DNA from: Aldehydirespirator sp965248735
GTDB taxonomy: Bacteria > Actinomycetota > Acidimicrobiia > Acidimicrobiales > Aldehydirespiratoraceae
DNA: 64,000 bases
Assembly (NCBI GenBank): GCA_965248735.1
Contig: OZ252146.1
Coordinates: 1,860,001-1,924,000, forward strand
Reading direction: 5' to 3'
Shown: in pieces, positions 6,673 to 15,134 of the stretch
How the letters are laid out: every line of letters begins with the position of its first letter
Position numbering within the stretch: the stretch's first letter is position 1
Notes under the pieces: model-generated
Databases searched by the model: none
The model's input: the letters and a program-made list of their open reading frames with translations, nothing else
Told to the model about the DNA's origin: nothing
Made by a program: the position numbers and the translations under genes

Positions 6673-7949
6673 ATCGCCAGTGTTGTCGGGATCGGCCTCA
6701 CAGGGTGCATCTTGCGATACGGACAGCAGTTGCTGCAGGTGCGATCGCGATGTTGGTTGCCTGCCGTGGTTCGACGAGCCAGGAGTTGGCCGTTGCGACG
6801 ACAACGACTCCGTATTCTCGCTCGTCTGTCGATGACGGTATCTCGGAAGCTGGTGAGAAGGAGATTGAGGCAGAAGTTGCGTTTGAAATGCCAGATGTGG
6901 TCGGACTTCCGTTCTCAGGGCGCCACTTCGGGGTTGGCACGAATATGCTTCAGAACCGTCTCACCGAGTGGTATCCCCCCGTGTGGTTCACGCGATTCGA
7001 TAGGGCGCTCGCAGACCTCTACGGTCTCTCCAGCGACAGCCCGTTGACGGCTGTGGACCTACTGACGTTCGATGACAAGTACATAACACAGGTCGCGGGG
7101 CGGTTCGAGGTGAGACACGTAGCTGACGGCACCGTTGCTGCTGGGCTTGTCATCGAACAGGAGCCAGCATCGGGAACACCCATCACTCGAGACACGCGAG
7201 TCATTGTGACTGTCAGCGCCGGGCGTCCAGCAGTGGCGTTCGATCAACTTCCTGATCATGCGAAGCAGATAGTGGGCGATCCGGCGGGAAGACGCGAGGA
7301 CCGGTATCTGATGGTCAACACTCCATACGGCATGGCCTACAAGAGCGACGGTCTGCTGTTTGGGCCATGCTTGGCGGTACGTGCCGCATATAGAACCCTC
7401 GACGATGGAAGCTACCAGGACCGCTGCTACGACTCCGCAGGGAACGTGTCTTCGGGGTATGGCCTCAGCCTGTCGAAGGTCCCTAGCGTCAAGGGCCTGA
7501 CCTACGCCGAGGCAAGAGACGTTCTCTTGTCGGATCAGATCAATGCTCACCGGATCACAGCGGAGTGGATCGCGAGCAACGCAGCGCCAGCCGGCGTGGT
7601 GCTGTCGCAGGATCCGCCCGCTGGGTCAGCACTTCTTGTCGGTGGCCCGGTCCAACTTGAAGTAAGTGCAGGCGGACCCGCCGTCGGGTTCGATGAACTC
7701 CCCGACGAGGTCGTGGCGTGGCTTGCGACAAGGCCCTTGGCGACAGTGCCGTTCGTGCTTGATCTTGAGCCGATTCTCGTGGTCCTTACATCTGAGGGCG
7801 TCGCCTACAAGACAGATCAGCATCTCTTTGGCCCATGCGCGGCCGTAAGAGCAGCCTACGGCACCTTCGAGGACCAGCACTACGACACCATCACCCCGAA
7901 TCCCTGCTCAAGGCTGGGAGACATCGATGTGCCCAATGAGGCAGCATGA
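6669..7949 (+). CDS. Lipoprotein with two PASTA-like repeats
   Basis: The 426-residue protein starts at ATG 6669 (ATGA overlap). Residues 1-32 form a lipoprotein signal with lipobox MLVAC (Cys32). Two PASTA-like units follow: one around residues 75-185 (MPDVVGLPF ... VIEQEPASGTPI), interrupted by a long insertion, and one around residues 275-340 (VPSVKGLTYAEARDVL ... VVLSQDPPAGSAL). Each is followed by a related 70-80 residue module containing VAYK or MAYK, then LFGPC and AVRAAY, so the protein arose by internal duplication. PASTA domains bind peptidoglycan or muropeptides in kinases and PBPs. Here it is an anchored exported protein with no kinase domain, probably a cell-surface partner of the Cys-rich protein. 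Confidence 0.75.
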   Translation: MNRQCCRDRPHRVHLAIRTAVAAGAIAMLVACRGSTSQELAVATTTTPYSRSSVDDGISEAGEKEIEAEVAFEMPDVVGLPFSGRHFGVGTNMLQNRLTEWYPPVWFTRFDRALADLYGLSSDSPLTAVDLLTFDDKYITQVAGRFEVRHVADGTVAAGLVIEQEPASGTPITRDTRVIVTVSAGRPAVAFDQLPDHAKQIVGDPAGRREDRYLMVNTPYGMAYKSDGLLFGPCLAVRAAYRTLDDGSYQDRCYDSAGNVSSGYGLSLSKVPSVKGLTYAEARDVLLSDQINAHRITAEWIASNAAPAGVVLSQDPPAGSALLVGGPVQLEVSAGGPAVGFDELPDEVVAWLATRPLATVPFVLDLEPILVVLTSEGVAYKTDQHLFGPCAAVRAAYGTFEDQHYDTITPNPCSRLGDIDVPNEAA

Positions 7950-8091
7950 CGGGTGTCAGGTCCACAGCCGCGAGCGGCTGAATTGACACGGCCCAGTCTA
8001 GGACAGCAGCCATCATCAACTGTTCGGCGCCATAGGGTGTCGATGGGCGCCGAGTCGAGGCGGTGTCCTACCTGAGGGTATAAGCGCCGGT

Positions 8092-8848
8092 GTGCAGCAT
8101 CAGGCGGGCCTGTGCAGTGCTGCGATGGGGCTAGAGTCCGGGGCTGTGGTTGATGGGCAGTCGGAGGCCCAGGCTCTGGCGCAGGTGCACCTGGCCTGCG
8201 GCCGCATCGTCGGCTCGGCGCGGGCCATTGTCGAGGCCCACCGTTTCGGGGTGCCCGAGGGCCCCCCATGAGCATCCGTGGACTGCGGCTTACATGCGCG
8301 AGGCCGTCGGCATCTACGCCGAGGCGCTGCCCGTGTCATACCAGCGCGACATCGCGTCGCTGTTTCGCCTTTGTGTCGAGACGATGGCCGCAGCGTCGAT
8401 TCCGGCCGCACTGGCCGAGGACTGGCCAATTGTCACCCAGCACTTGGCCAATGCCAGCGACACGATGGCACAGCGGCTGGCGGCGCAGACCCGGGCTGCA
8501 CCGACCCAGCCCGTCGAGCCTCTTGACATCGGCGACCGCGAGCCTGTGGTCGTGTGCTTCGACCGCCTCGCCGCGCTGACCACCAGCCCCGGGGCCCGCA
8601 GGCTTGAGACAGCCGCGTTGGCTGTACAGGACCATGTCAGCCCCGGGGCCGCGGCTTCTCTCGACGGCCAGCAGCGGCGGCTCCTCAGGGCCGTGGCCTC
8701 AGGCGCCGCGGTCGTCGACCTAGCTGCCGAGTTCGGTCACTCGCCGCGCACGACGTATCGGGAGCTGTCCAAGCTGTGGAAGGCGCTGGGAGTCCCCGAC
8801 CGCACCCAGGCAATCCGCAAGGCCGCCACCGACGGACTGCTCGACTGA
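8092..8848 (+). pseudogene. LuxR-type HTH regulator gene with a frameshift
   Basis: The C-terminus carries a LuxR-like helix-turn-helix (LDGQQRRLLRAVASG ... LAAEFGHSPRTTYRELSKL) in the frame open from 8150 to 8848. The plausible N-terminus lies in another frame: ATG 8125 or GTG 8092 reads AQALAQVHLACGRIVGSARA to a TGA at 8269-8271. The two frames meet at a run of six C (8262-8267); removing one C joins them into one sensible protein of about 240 residues. This is either an inactivating homopolymer indel or a sequencing error. No receiver domain is evident. It is not obviously tied to either neighbouring cluster. Confidence 0.65.
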
Positions 8849-8858
8849 AGCCCCACAG

Positions 8859-9887
8859 CTAGCCAGAGGCGGCCGCTCCCACTTCGGCTACCAGGTCGGC
8901 CAGCATGCGGCGCATCTCGAGGGTGATGCGGTCGGCTTTGGAGTGGTACTCCAGCGTTGGGGCCAGCGGCACGGCCTTGGTGCCGATGCGCTGTAGCAGT
9001 TCGCTGTCCTCGGCGGCGACCGCCATCTGGAAGGCGACGGCCTCGGCGATGGGGCCGGGCTCGTCATCTATGTCGTTGCGGTAGTCGGTGCAGTAGAGCC
9101 GGGTGGTGGCCGCGTCCACGGGCTGGTGGCAGAAGCTGATGGTCAGCACCACGTTCTCCTCGGGGTAGCCGATGCGCAGGTACACGTGGTGGGGGGCGGT
9201 GAACACGAACAGCAGCTCCCGCTCAACCACCTTGTAGTCGCCGTCGGCGCCCATCGAGTCGGCCAGGGACTTGGTGAAGTGGCGGTGGCTGGCGGTGAAG
9301 CGCCAACCGTCGCGCTCCATCTTGTAGTCCCGCACCAGCTTGTCGTCCTCGTCGCCGAAGGTGGCCAGATGCACGAACGGCAGATGGCCCAGGTCGAGGA
9401 AGTTGTCGGCCATCTGGGCGGCCCCCGCGTTCCAGTCCGACGGCTCCAGCGGGCAGTTCACGAAACTGGGATCGTGGTGCTCGGGAACCTCCGGCAGCGG
9501 GGTGATGGGATCCTCCGGCGCCAGCCACACCAGATCCAGCGACTCGGCCACCCCCGCGGCCGCGGTGGCGCAGGCCCGCGCCGGTATGGGCAGGTCGGGA
9601 TCCACCGCCGGTATCTCCACGCAGGTCCCGTCGGCGGTGAACCGCAAGCCGTGGTAGGCGCAGCGCAGGGTGTCGCCCACGATGGTCCCCGCGCTGAGCG
9701 GCGAGTAGCGGTGCGGGCAGGGGTCCCGCAGCGCGGCCAGCTGCCCTCCGAGCCGCACCAGGCACCAGCGCTCGCCCAGCAGGTCCACCGCCACCGGCTG
9801 GGCGTCGCCGATGTCCGCGCTGCGGGCCACCGGGTGCCAGCAGCGCCGCAGGGCCGGGTGCTCGTTGTCGATCCATGTGACGCTCAT
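8859..9887 (-). CDS. Rieske [2Fe-2S] oxygenase, VanA-like
   Basis: The 342-residue protein has a Rieske domain with CPHR (x15) CAYHG and a catalytic domain with the mononuclear iron motif in DNFLDLGHLPFVH. Size and arrangement match one-component-type oxygenases such as vanillate O-demethylase and related O- or N-demethylases, which need a separate reductase; none is encoded here. The start at 9887 has GGAG 8 nt upstream; a longer frame reaches 10130 but overlaps the preceding gene. It is last in the leftward operon with two amidohydrolases and a PanB-like enzyme, so a role in oxidative demethylation or hydroxylation of the same substrate is likely. Confidence 0.85.
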   Translation of the reverse strand: MSVTWIDNEHPALRRCWHPVARSADIGDAQPVAVDLLGERWCLVRLGGQLAALRDPCPHRYSPLSAGTIVGDTLRCAYHGLRFTADGTCVEIPAVDPDLPIPARACATAAAGVAESLDLVWLAPEDPITPLPEVPEHHDPSFVNCPLEPSDWNAGAAQMADNFLDLGHLPFVHLATFGDEDDKLVRDYKMERDGWRFTASHRHFTKSLADSMGADGDYKVVERELLFVFTAPHHVYLRIGYPEENVVLTISFCHQPVDAATTRLYCTDYRNDIDDEPGPIAEAVAFQMAVAAEDSELLQRIGTKAVPLAPTLEYHSKADRITLEMRRMLADLVAEVGAAASG

Positions 9888-9936
9888 GGCCTGGCTCCAC
9901 TGTTGTCGTCGATCCAAGACGTAGCCGAGGATGTGT

Positions 9937-11520
9937 TCATCGGACTTGTCCCCCTTCTCCTGGCCCATCGGCTGCTCCGTCGTCGAATTGGCAGCGTTGA
10001 GCGCCCAAAGGGGCGTCCTGGGCTGCCAATTCGCGGAAAGCGGGCGTGATCGCGGCCAGCCGCTCCACGGGGACGGGCTGGGCCATGGCGTGGTCGTGGA
10101 CCTCGGTGAGCACGTCCACGTAGCGGTCATAGAAGGCCCGGCGGTCGGGCAGGCCCTCGTGGATGCGCCTCTGCAGGTCGCGGGACCGCTCGGCCATGGC
10201 GCCGTCGTCCACGCGGGTCGATCGGCCCTCGGACACCATCACCTCGCCGTCGACGATCACGGTGTGCACCGACTCGCCGTGCTCGGCCAGCACCAGGCTG
10301 GCCACCAGGCCCTCGGCGTGCACCGCCGCATGGCGCTCGGTGCTAAGCAGCACGATGTCGGCCGCGCTCCCTGGCTGCAGGTCGCCGATCGGCTGGTTCA
10401 GCGCAGCGGCCCCGCCCCGCAGGCCCATCTGCCAGATGGTGTGAGGCTGCGGCCAGCGCAGGTGCGACCCGTGCAGGGTCTGCATCAGGGTGGCGAACTT
10501 CATGGCCTCGAACATGTTCTGGTTGTCGTTGGAGGCTGCGCCGTCCGCACCCAGCGCCACGCTCACGCCGCCCTCGAGCAGGTCGGCCACGGGCAGGATC
10601 CCCGACCCGCACCGCAGGTTCGACACCGGGTTGTGCACGATGGTCGCACCGCATCGGCGCACCGTCGAGAACTCGTCGTGGTCCATCCACACGCAGTGGG
10701 CCAGGCTCGCCCCCGGATACAACAGCCCGAGATCCTCCAGGTATGACACGCTGGATCTCCCGTAGCGCTCGAGGTTGGCCGCGATCTGGGTCTTGGTCTC
10801 CAGCACGTGGGTGTGGAACCCCGCGCCCCGCTCGCGGGCCAGGCGGGCCAGGCCGTCCATCAGCTCGTGGCTGCAGCGCTGCGGGGCCGAGGGCCCCACC
10901 ATCGGGGTGAGCCGGGAGTGGGCGCCCTGCCAGCGGTCGAAGAACGCGGCCATGGACTGCAGGAGCCCGTCCGGGTCGAACGGGTCGCCCAGCGGCTCGG
11001 GCCTCGGCTGAGACGCCCCCTCGAACGACATCGTGTCGAAGATGTCGAGGTCGCCGATCATGGGGGCCAGCCCGGCTCGCATCCCGGCGTCGGCGTAGGC
11101 GCTCATGATGGCCTCGGAGTAGTCCTCGAAGTCCCACGGCGGCACCCAGCCGTGGTCGAGCACCGCGGTGCAGCCCGACTCGAGCATCTCCAGCGCCCCG
11201 GCCATGGCCAGCGTGTAGCCGTCGTCCGCGCTGATGGAGATGTTGCCGAACACCACCCACATGAGCCACAGGTCCAGCGGCAGGTTGGGGGCCACGCCCC
11301 GGTCGAGGTTCTGGCCGGAGTGGGTGTGGGCGTTGATCAGGCCCGGCATGGCCACCATGTCCTCGGCGTCGATCACCTGCGCCGAGCCGGGGCGCAGCCC
11401 GGGGGCTACTTCGCTGATCGTCCCTCCGGAGCAGCGGATGTCGGCGACGCGCAGCGGGCCGTCGGCGTCGAGGATCGTCGCCTGCCTGACCAGAAGCTCC
11501 GTGCTGCTCACTGCCGGCAT
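9937..11520 (-). CDS. Atz/Trz-like amidohydrolase (deaminase/chlorohydrolase type)
   Basis: This 527-residue member of the amidohydrolase superfamily has the N-terminal metal motif NAHTHSGQNL, further metal or catalytic histidines in FHTHVLET and HCVWMD, and a conserved aspartate in LGADGAASNDN. These fit subtype III enzymes such as guanine deaminase, SsnA and the triazine hydrolases, which hydrolyse C-N bonds of heterocycles with one metal. The C-terminal 31 residues are encoded by a dispersed hairpin repeat (9984-10033) and its flank, so the original C-terminus may have been altered. It lies between a paralogous amidohydrolase and a Rieske oxygenase. Confidence 0.82.
   Translation of the reverse strand: MPAVSSTELLVRQATILDADGPLRVADIRCSGGTISEVAPGLRPGSAQVIDAEDMVAMPGLINAHTHSGQNLDRGVAPNLPLDLWLMWVVFGNISISADDGYTLAMAGALEMLESGCTAVLDHGWVPPWDFEDYSEAIMSAYADAGMRAGLAPMIGDLDIFDTMSFEGASQPRPEPLGDPFDPDGLLQSMAAFFDRWQGAHSRLTPMVGPSAPQRCSHELMDGLARLARERGAGFHTHVLETKTQIAANLERYGRSSVSYLEDLGLLYPGASLAHCVWMDHDEFSTVRRCGATIVHNPVSNLRCGSGILPVADLLEGGVSVALGADGAASNDNQNMFEAMKFATLMQTLHGSHLRWPQPHTIWQMGLRGGAAALNQPIGDLQPGSAADIVLLSTERHAAVHAEGLVASLVLAEHGESVHTVIVDGEVMVSEGRSTRVDDGAMAERSRDLQRRIHEGLPDRRAFYDRYVDVLTEVHDHAMAQPVPVERLAAITPAFRELAAQDAPLGAQRCQFDDGAADGPGEGGQVR
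9984..10033. repeat. Dispersed hairpin repeat, copy 1 (inside a gene end)
   Basis: Arms CGAATTGGCAGC (9984-9995) and GCTGCCAATTCG (10022-10033) are perfect complements, with an inner stem GCGCCC/GGGCGT. It lies within the last 33 codons of the leftward amidohydrolase gene. Five related copies are found at 14960, 15032, 46766, 46838 and 63651. Confidence 0.85.
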
Positions 11521-11634
11521 CCGGTCACAGGTCGCGACGTTGGTGGGGGTCGACCGGCAACACCGGAGGCTGACGTCGGTGTCGAGCTCTAGGCATCGCA
11601 GGTGGTTGGCGTCGACGGCGACAGGCTTCAGGCA

Positions 11635-13080
11635 TCACAGGTAGTTGACGTTGGTGCCGAGCTGCACGTAGCGGCGGGGCGCCATCTCCGCGATCATCCG
11701 GGCCCCCAGGGCCTCGGCCTCGTCGAGGAGCTCCTCCTCGTCGATGGTCAGCAGCCGGCCCTCGTGCATCACCAGCCGGCCCGCCACCACCGTCGACTCG
11801 GCGTCGGTGCCCACTCCGTAGCGCACCAGCGTGGCCACCGGGTCCGTCGACGGGGTGAGTCGCAGGTTGTTGGCGTCGATAACGGTGATGTCGGCGGCCT
11901 TGCCCGGCTCCAGCGACCCGATCTCGTCGTCCCACAGCAGCAGCCTGGCCGCGTCGATCGTGCCCATCTCGAAGGCGTCGGCACATGAGAACCCGTACGG
12001 GTCGAACAGCGGCATGGCCGCCTGGTTGTGCATGATGTGGGCGATCCGCATCAGCTTGAGCACGTCGTTGATGATGGTGTCGCAGCCCAGCCCGACCGTG
12101 ATGCCCCGGGCCCGCATCAGCGGCACCCGGGTGACCGCCGACATGATGTCGGTGCACACCACCGGGGCGTGGGCCAGCTTGGCTCCGGCCGCGGCCATCA
12201 AGTCGATCTCGCGGTCGCTGGTGAGCATGGCGTGGATGGCCACCAGCCGCTCGGTCAGCGCACCGATCGAGGCCAGGTGCTCAAGGGGCCTGTGGCCGAA
12301 CAGCGACACGCTCAGCTCGATCTCCTCGCGGTCGCGGTTGATGTGGGTCATCACGCCGGTGCCCCACTGCCGGGCCAGCTCGTCGGTGGCCAGGTAGCGC
12401 TCGTCCGAGCAGGACGGCACGCCCAGGTTGTGGACCCAGGGCCGCAGCCGCCCCTCGCCCCGCTCGAACCACTTTCCGAAGAACTCCTCGGTGTAGGCCA
12501 GGTCGTCGGCCAGAGCGGCCGGGTCGTCGCGGTACCAGGACCTCTCGGTGATCTGCTCGTAGTTGCCGGCCAGCCGGGACTCCCGGTCCCACATGCCCCG
12601 GGCCAGCGCGCAGCGGATGCCCGTCTCCATCACCGTCTCGGCGATGGGCTCCTCGTGGGCGACGGTGCAGGTGGTCTCGGTCATGGTGGTGACGCCGGCC
12701 CGCAGCAGCTGGGCGAAGGCCACCCGGGCGCTGACCCGCACATCGTCGGTGCTCTGGATGGCCTCGGCCGGGATGTAGATGCGGTAGATGTTGGGGAAGT
12801 CCTCCACCGTGCTCTCCCGGCACAGGGCCTGGGCGATGTGGTTGTGGCAGTCGATCAGGCCCGGGATCACGTAGCGGCGCGCCCCGCCGATCCGGCGGGC
12901 ATCGGGGTGGCGGGCCCGCAGCTCGGCCGCGTCGCCCACCGCGGCGATCCGGTCGCCGGCCACGGCCACCGCGCCGCCGGCGATGACCCGCCGCTCGGCG
13001 TCCATGGTCACCACCGTTCCCTCGACCAGCAGCGAGACCGGGTCGGCTGTCAGGTCGTCGGTTTGGCTATCTCCGTCCAT
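11635..13080 (-). CDS. Atz/Trz-like amidohydrolase
   Basis: The 481-residue protein has IDCHNHIAQ as the first metal motif, histidines in VMTHINRD and VAIHAMLT, and LGCDTIINDV with the catalytic aspartate region. It belongs to the same metal-dependent hydrolase group as the downstream gene but is clearly diverged, with HNH instead of HTH. Such enzymes deaminate or hydrolyse purine-, pyrimidine- or triazine-like rings. Its start overlaps the 3' end of the PanB-like gene by 31 nt, and 114 nt separate it from the second amidohydrolase. Two successive hydrolases suggest stepwise ring deamination or opening. Confidence 0.82.
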   Translation of the reverse strand: MDGDSQTDDLTADPVSLLVEGTVVTMDAERRVIAGGAVAVAGDRIAAVGDAAELRARHPDARRIGGARRYVIPGLIDCHNHIAQALCRESTVEDFPNIYRIYIPAEAIQSTDDVRVSARVAFAQLLRAGVTTMTETTCTVAHEEPIAETVMETGIRCALARGMWDRESRLAGNYEQITERSWYRDDPAALADDLAYTEEFFGKWFERGEGRLRPWVHNLGVPSCSDERYLATDELARQWGTGVMTHINRDREEIELSVSLFGHRPLEHLASIGALTERLVAIHAMLTSDREIDLMAAAGAKLAHAPVVCTDIMSAVTRVPLMRARGITVGLGCDTIINDVLKLMRIAHIMHNQAAMPLFDPYGFSCADAFEMGTIDAARLLLWDDEIGSLEPGKAADITVIDANNLRLTPSTDPVATLVRYGVGTDAESTVVAGRLVMHEGRLLTIDEEELLDEAEALGARMIAEMAPRRYVQLGTNVNYL

Positions 13081-13919
13081 GGCACTCCTCTGTTGGGTGT
13101 GGCATCGTCGTTGCGGCCGTCTTCGTCGGTGTCGAGCGCCGCGATGAACTGGGCCAGCTCTGCGTCGTCGATCTGCAGCTTGTGCTCCGCGGCAGGGTAG
13201 ACGCCGGACTCCACGTCAGCCCGGTACTCGCCGTAGGCGGCCACCCGCTCGGCTTGGAGGCGCTCGAACTCGGTCCGGAAGTCGCGGTACTTCTTGGAGT
13301 GCCGCGGGTAGTGGCCGGTGTTGGAACCGAGGATGTCCATGCTGAACAGGTAATGGGCGTCGCAACCGGCCCCCGAGCCCATCGAGATCAAGAACAGCGG
13401 GGACCGCTGGGAGATGGCGGCCGCCACGGGCTCGGGCACGAGCTCGATCTCCGCGGCGAAGGCACCGGCGGCCTCCAGCGCCCTGGCCTGGCGCCACACC
13501 CGCAGCGCGCCCTCGGCCGTCTTGCCGGTGGCCCGGTACCCGCCGTACCAGGTCCTGTGGGTGGGGATGAACCCGATATGGCCCACGACCGCCAGCCCCT
13601 CGGCGGCGAGCCGGGCCACGGTGTCGAGCCCGGCCGCGCAGTACACCGCGTCGGCGCCCAGGCGGTACATGGCCATGCCCATGCGCAGGTACTCGTCGCT
13701 GGTGGCGTGGACCCCGTAGGCCAGCGCGGCGATGATGAACGTGGTGGGGGCTGCCTCGCGGACCTCGCGGCTCATGGTTTCGTCGGGCAGGCACATCATG
13801 TCGAGCCCGGCCTCCTCTGCCGCCCGGACCTCCTCTAGGGACAGGACGAAGATGTCGGTCAGCTGGCGCTTCCCCTTGCCCGCGACCAGCTCCGCGACGG
13901 TGGGCTTGGCCCGTGTCAT
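13050..13919 (-). CDS. PanB-like ketopantoate hydroxymethyltransferase family protein
   Basis: The 289-residue protein keeps the PanB signature order: TDIFVLSLEEVRAAEEAG at the N-terminus, VVGHIGFIP followed by GGYRATGKT, then EIELVPEPVA with the catalytic glutamate position, and a late MGSGAGCDAHYLF loop. PanB transfers a one-carbon unit from methylene-THF to a 2-oxo acid. Several typical residues differ (for example GFIPTHR where PanB has a GLTPQ-like segment), and it leads a catabolic operon rather than pan genes, so an analogous aldol-type or retro-aldol reaction is more likely than pantothenate synthesis. ATG 13919 is preferred to GTG 13958, which would lie over the operator. Confidence 0.72.
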   Translation of the reverse strand: MTRAKPTVAELVAGKGKRQLTDIFVLSLEEVRAAEEAGLDMMCLPDETMSREVREAAPTTFIIAALAYGVHATSDEYLRMGMAMYRLGADAVYCAAGLDTVARLAAEGLAVVGHIGFIPTHRTWYGGYRATGKTAEGALRVWRQARALEAAGAFAAEIELVPEPVAAAISQRSPLFLISMGSGAGCDAHYLFSMDILGSNTGHYPRHSKKYRDFRTEFERLQAERVAAYGEYRADVESGVYPAAEHKLQIDDAELAQFIAALDTDEDGRNDDATPNRGVPWTEIAKPTT

Positions 13920-13940
13920 GCCCTCAGACAACCACAAGAC

Positions 13941-13955
13941 TTTGATACGATCAAA
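13941..13955. promoter_or_regulatory. Operator TTTGAT-N3-ATCAAA, copy 1
   Basis: TTTGATACGATCAAA is a perfect 6-3-6 inverted repeat in the short divergent spacer between the PanB-like operon (leftward, ATG 13919) and the aldo/keto reductase (rightward, ATG 13964). The same motif occurs at 23255-23269 before the ABC transporter operon. The XRE-cupin protein encoded at 16366 is the nearest candidate to bind it. Confidence 0.7.
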
Positions 13956-13963
13956 CACGCTCC

Positions 13964-14911
13964 ATGCATGATCCTTTGGACAAGATGGGCCTGGGACGGA
14001 CCGGTCTTGAGGTGCGCCGCCTGGCGATGGGGACCGCCCCGCTGGCCACGATGTTCTGGGGCAACGACGCCGGCACGGCCGTAGCGACCGCCGCCCGAGC
14101 GCTTGAGCGCGGCGTGGGATTCTTCGACACCGCCCCGTTCTACGGGCTGGGCGAGGCCGAGCGCCGGCTGGGCCGGGCCCTCGCCGCGGCGGGCGGGCCG
14201 CGTCCGGTCATCGCCACCAAGGCCGGCCGCCTGCTGACTCAGGGGCCCGACGGCTCGGTCGACGTCCACTTCGACTTCGGCTACGACGCGGCCACGCAGT
14301 CGGTGGAGTCGAGCCTGGAGCGACTCGGGGTGGACCGGGTCGACATCGTGCACATCCACGACCCCGACGCCCACGTCGACGAGGCGCTGGAGGGCACCTT
14401 CCCGGCGCTGGTGGCCTTGCGGGAGCAGGGCGTGATCGCCGCGGTGTCGCTGGGCACCAACTCGGTCGCCACCGCGGCCGTCTTCCTGGAGCGGGCCGAC
14501 CTCGACTGCATGCTGGTGGCCGGCCGCTACACGCTGCTCGACCGATCCGCAGCCGAGCTGATCGACGCCTGCGCCCAGCGGGGCGTGGCGTATTTGGCCG
14601 CGGGCGTGTTCAACAGCGGCGTGCTGGCCCGCCCCCGGGCCGGCTCCTGGTACGACTACGGCCCCGCCTCAGACGAGACGCTGGCACGGGCCGCGGCCAT
14701 CGACGCAGTGTGCCAGCGCCACGGCGTGGCGCTTAGGGCCGCAGCGGTGAACTTCCCGCTTGCCAACCCCAAGGTCACCGCGGTGGTGGTCGGCATGGCG
14801 GCGCCGGCGGAGGTGGACGAGAATCTGGCCGCACTGCGCACTCCGGTGCCCGACGAGCTGTGGCGAGAGCTGCACGGCGAGGGGCTCCTGGCCCGGGGCG
14901 AAGTCCGTTGA
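13964..14911 (+). CDS. Aldo/keto reductase (aldose/L-fucose dehydrogenase type)
   Basis: This 315-residue TIM-barrel NADP-dependent oxidoreductase shows the catalytic tetrad: Asp in FFDTAPFYG, Tyr in the same segment, Lys in VIATKAGR and His in IVHIHDPDA. The C-terminal region VVVGMAAPAEVDENLAAL is typical of the D-threo-aldose/L-fucose dehydrogenase branch. ATG 13964 has no strong ribosome binding site; ATG 13985 is an alternative. It diverges from the PanB-like gene around a shared operator, so it is probably co-regulated with the catabolic operons and may oxidise or reduce an aldehyde or hydroxy intermediate. Confidence 0.82.
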   Translation: MHDPLDKMGLGRTGLEVRRLAMGTAPLATMFWGNDAGTAVATAARALERGVGFFDTAPFYGLGEAERRLGRALAAAGGPRPVIATKAGRLLTQGPDGSVDVHFDFGYDAATQSVESSLERLGVDRVDIVHIHDPDAHVDEALEGTFPALVALREQGVIAAVSLGTNSVATAAVFLERADLDCMLVAGRYTLLDRSAAELIDACAQRGVAYLAAGVFNSGVLARPRAGSWYDYGPASDETLARAAAIDAVCQRHGVALRAAAVNFPLANPKVTAVVVGMAAPAEVDENLAALRTPVPDELWRELHGEGLLARGEVR

Positions 14912-14959
14912 GCCCCACCAGCATCGCCGCGGTGCACCCGTTCGTGCACGGCTCCCGTT

Positions 14960-15009
14960 CGAACTGGCAGCGTTCTGCGCCCTATAGGGAGTGTGTTGCT
15001 GCCAGTTCG
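14960..15009. repeat. Dispersed hairpin repeat, copy 2
   Basis: Arms CGAACTGGCAGC and GCTGCCAGTTCG flank an inner palindrome CCCTATAGGG. It is exactly 72 bp from copy 3, in the spacer between the aldo/keto reductase and enolase-superfamily genes. Confidence 0.85.
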
Positions 15010-15031
15010 GTGGCGGGGCTTACGGCGGCTT

Positions 15032-15081
15032 CGAATTGGCAGCGTTCTGCGCCCTATGGGGAGTGTGTTGCTGCCAGTTCG
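15032..15081. repeat. Dispersed hairpin repeat, copy 3
   Basis: Same architecture as copy 2 (left arm CGAATTGGCAGC, right arm GCTGCCAGTTCG) with inner CCCTATGGGG. With copy 2 it forms a tandem of 72-bp units. Confidence 0.85.
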
Positions 15082-15134
15082 GTGGCGGGGGCTGTGAGAA
15101 TCGAGCTACACCCACGAGGGCAGGAGCCACCGAC

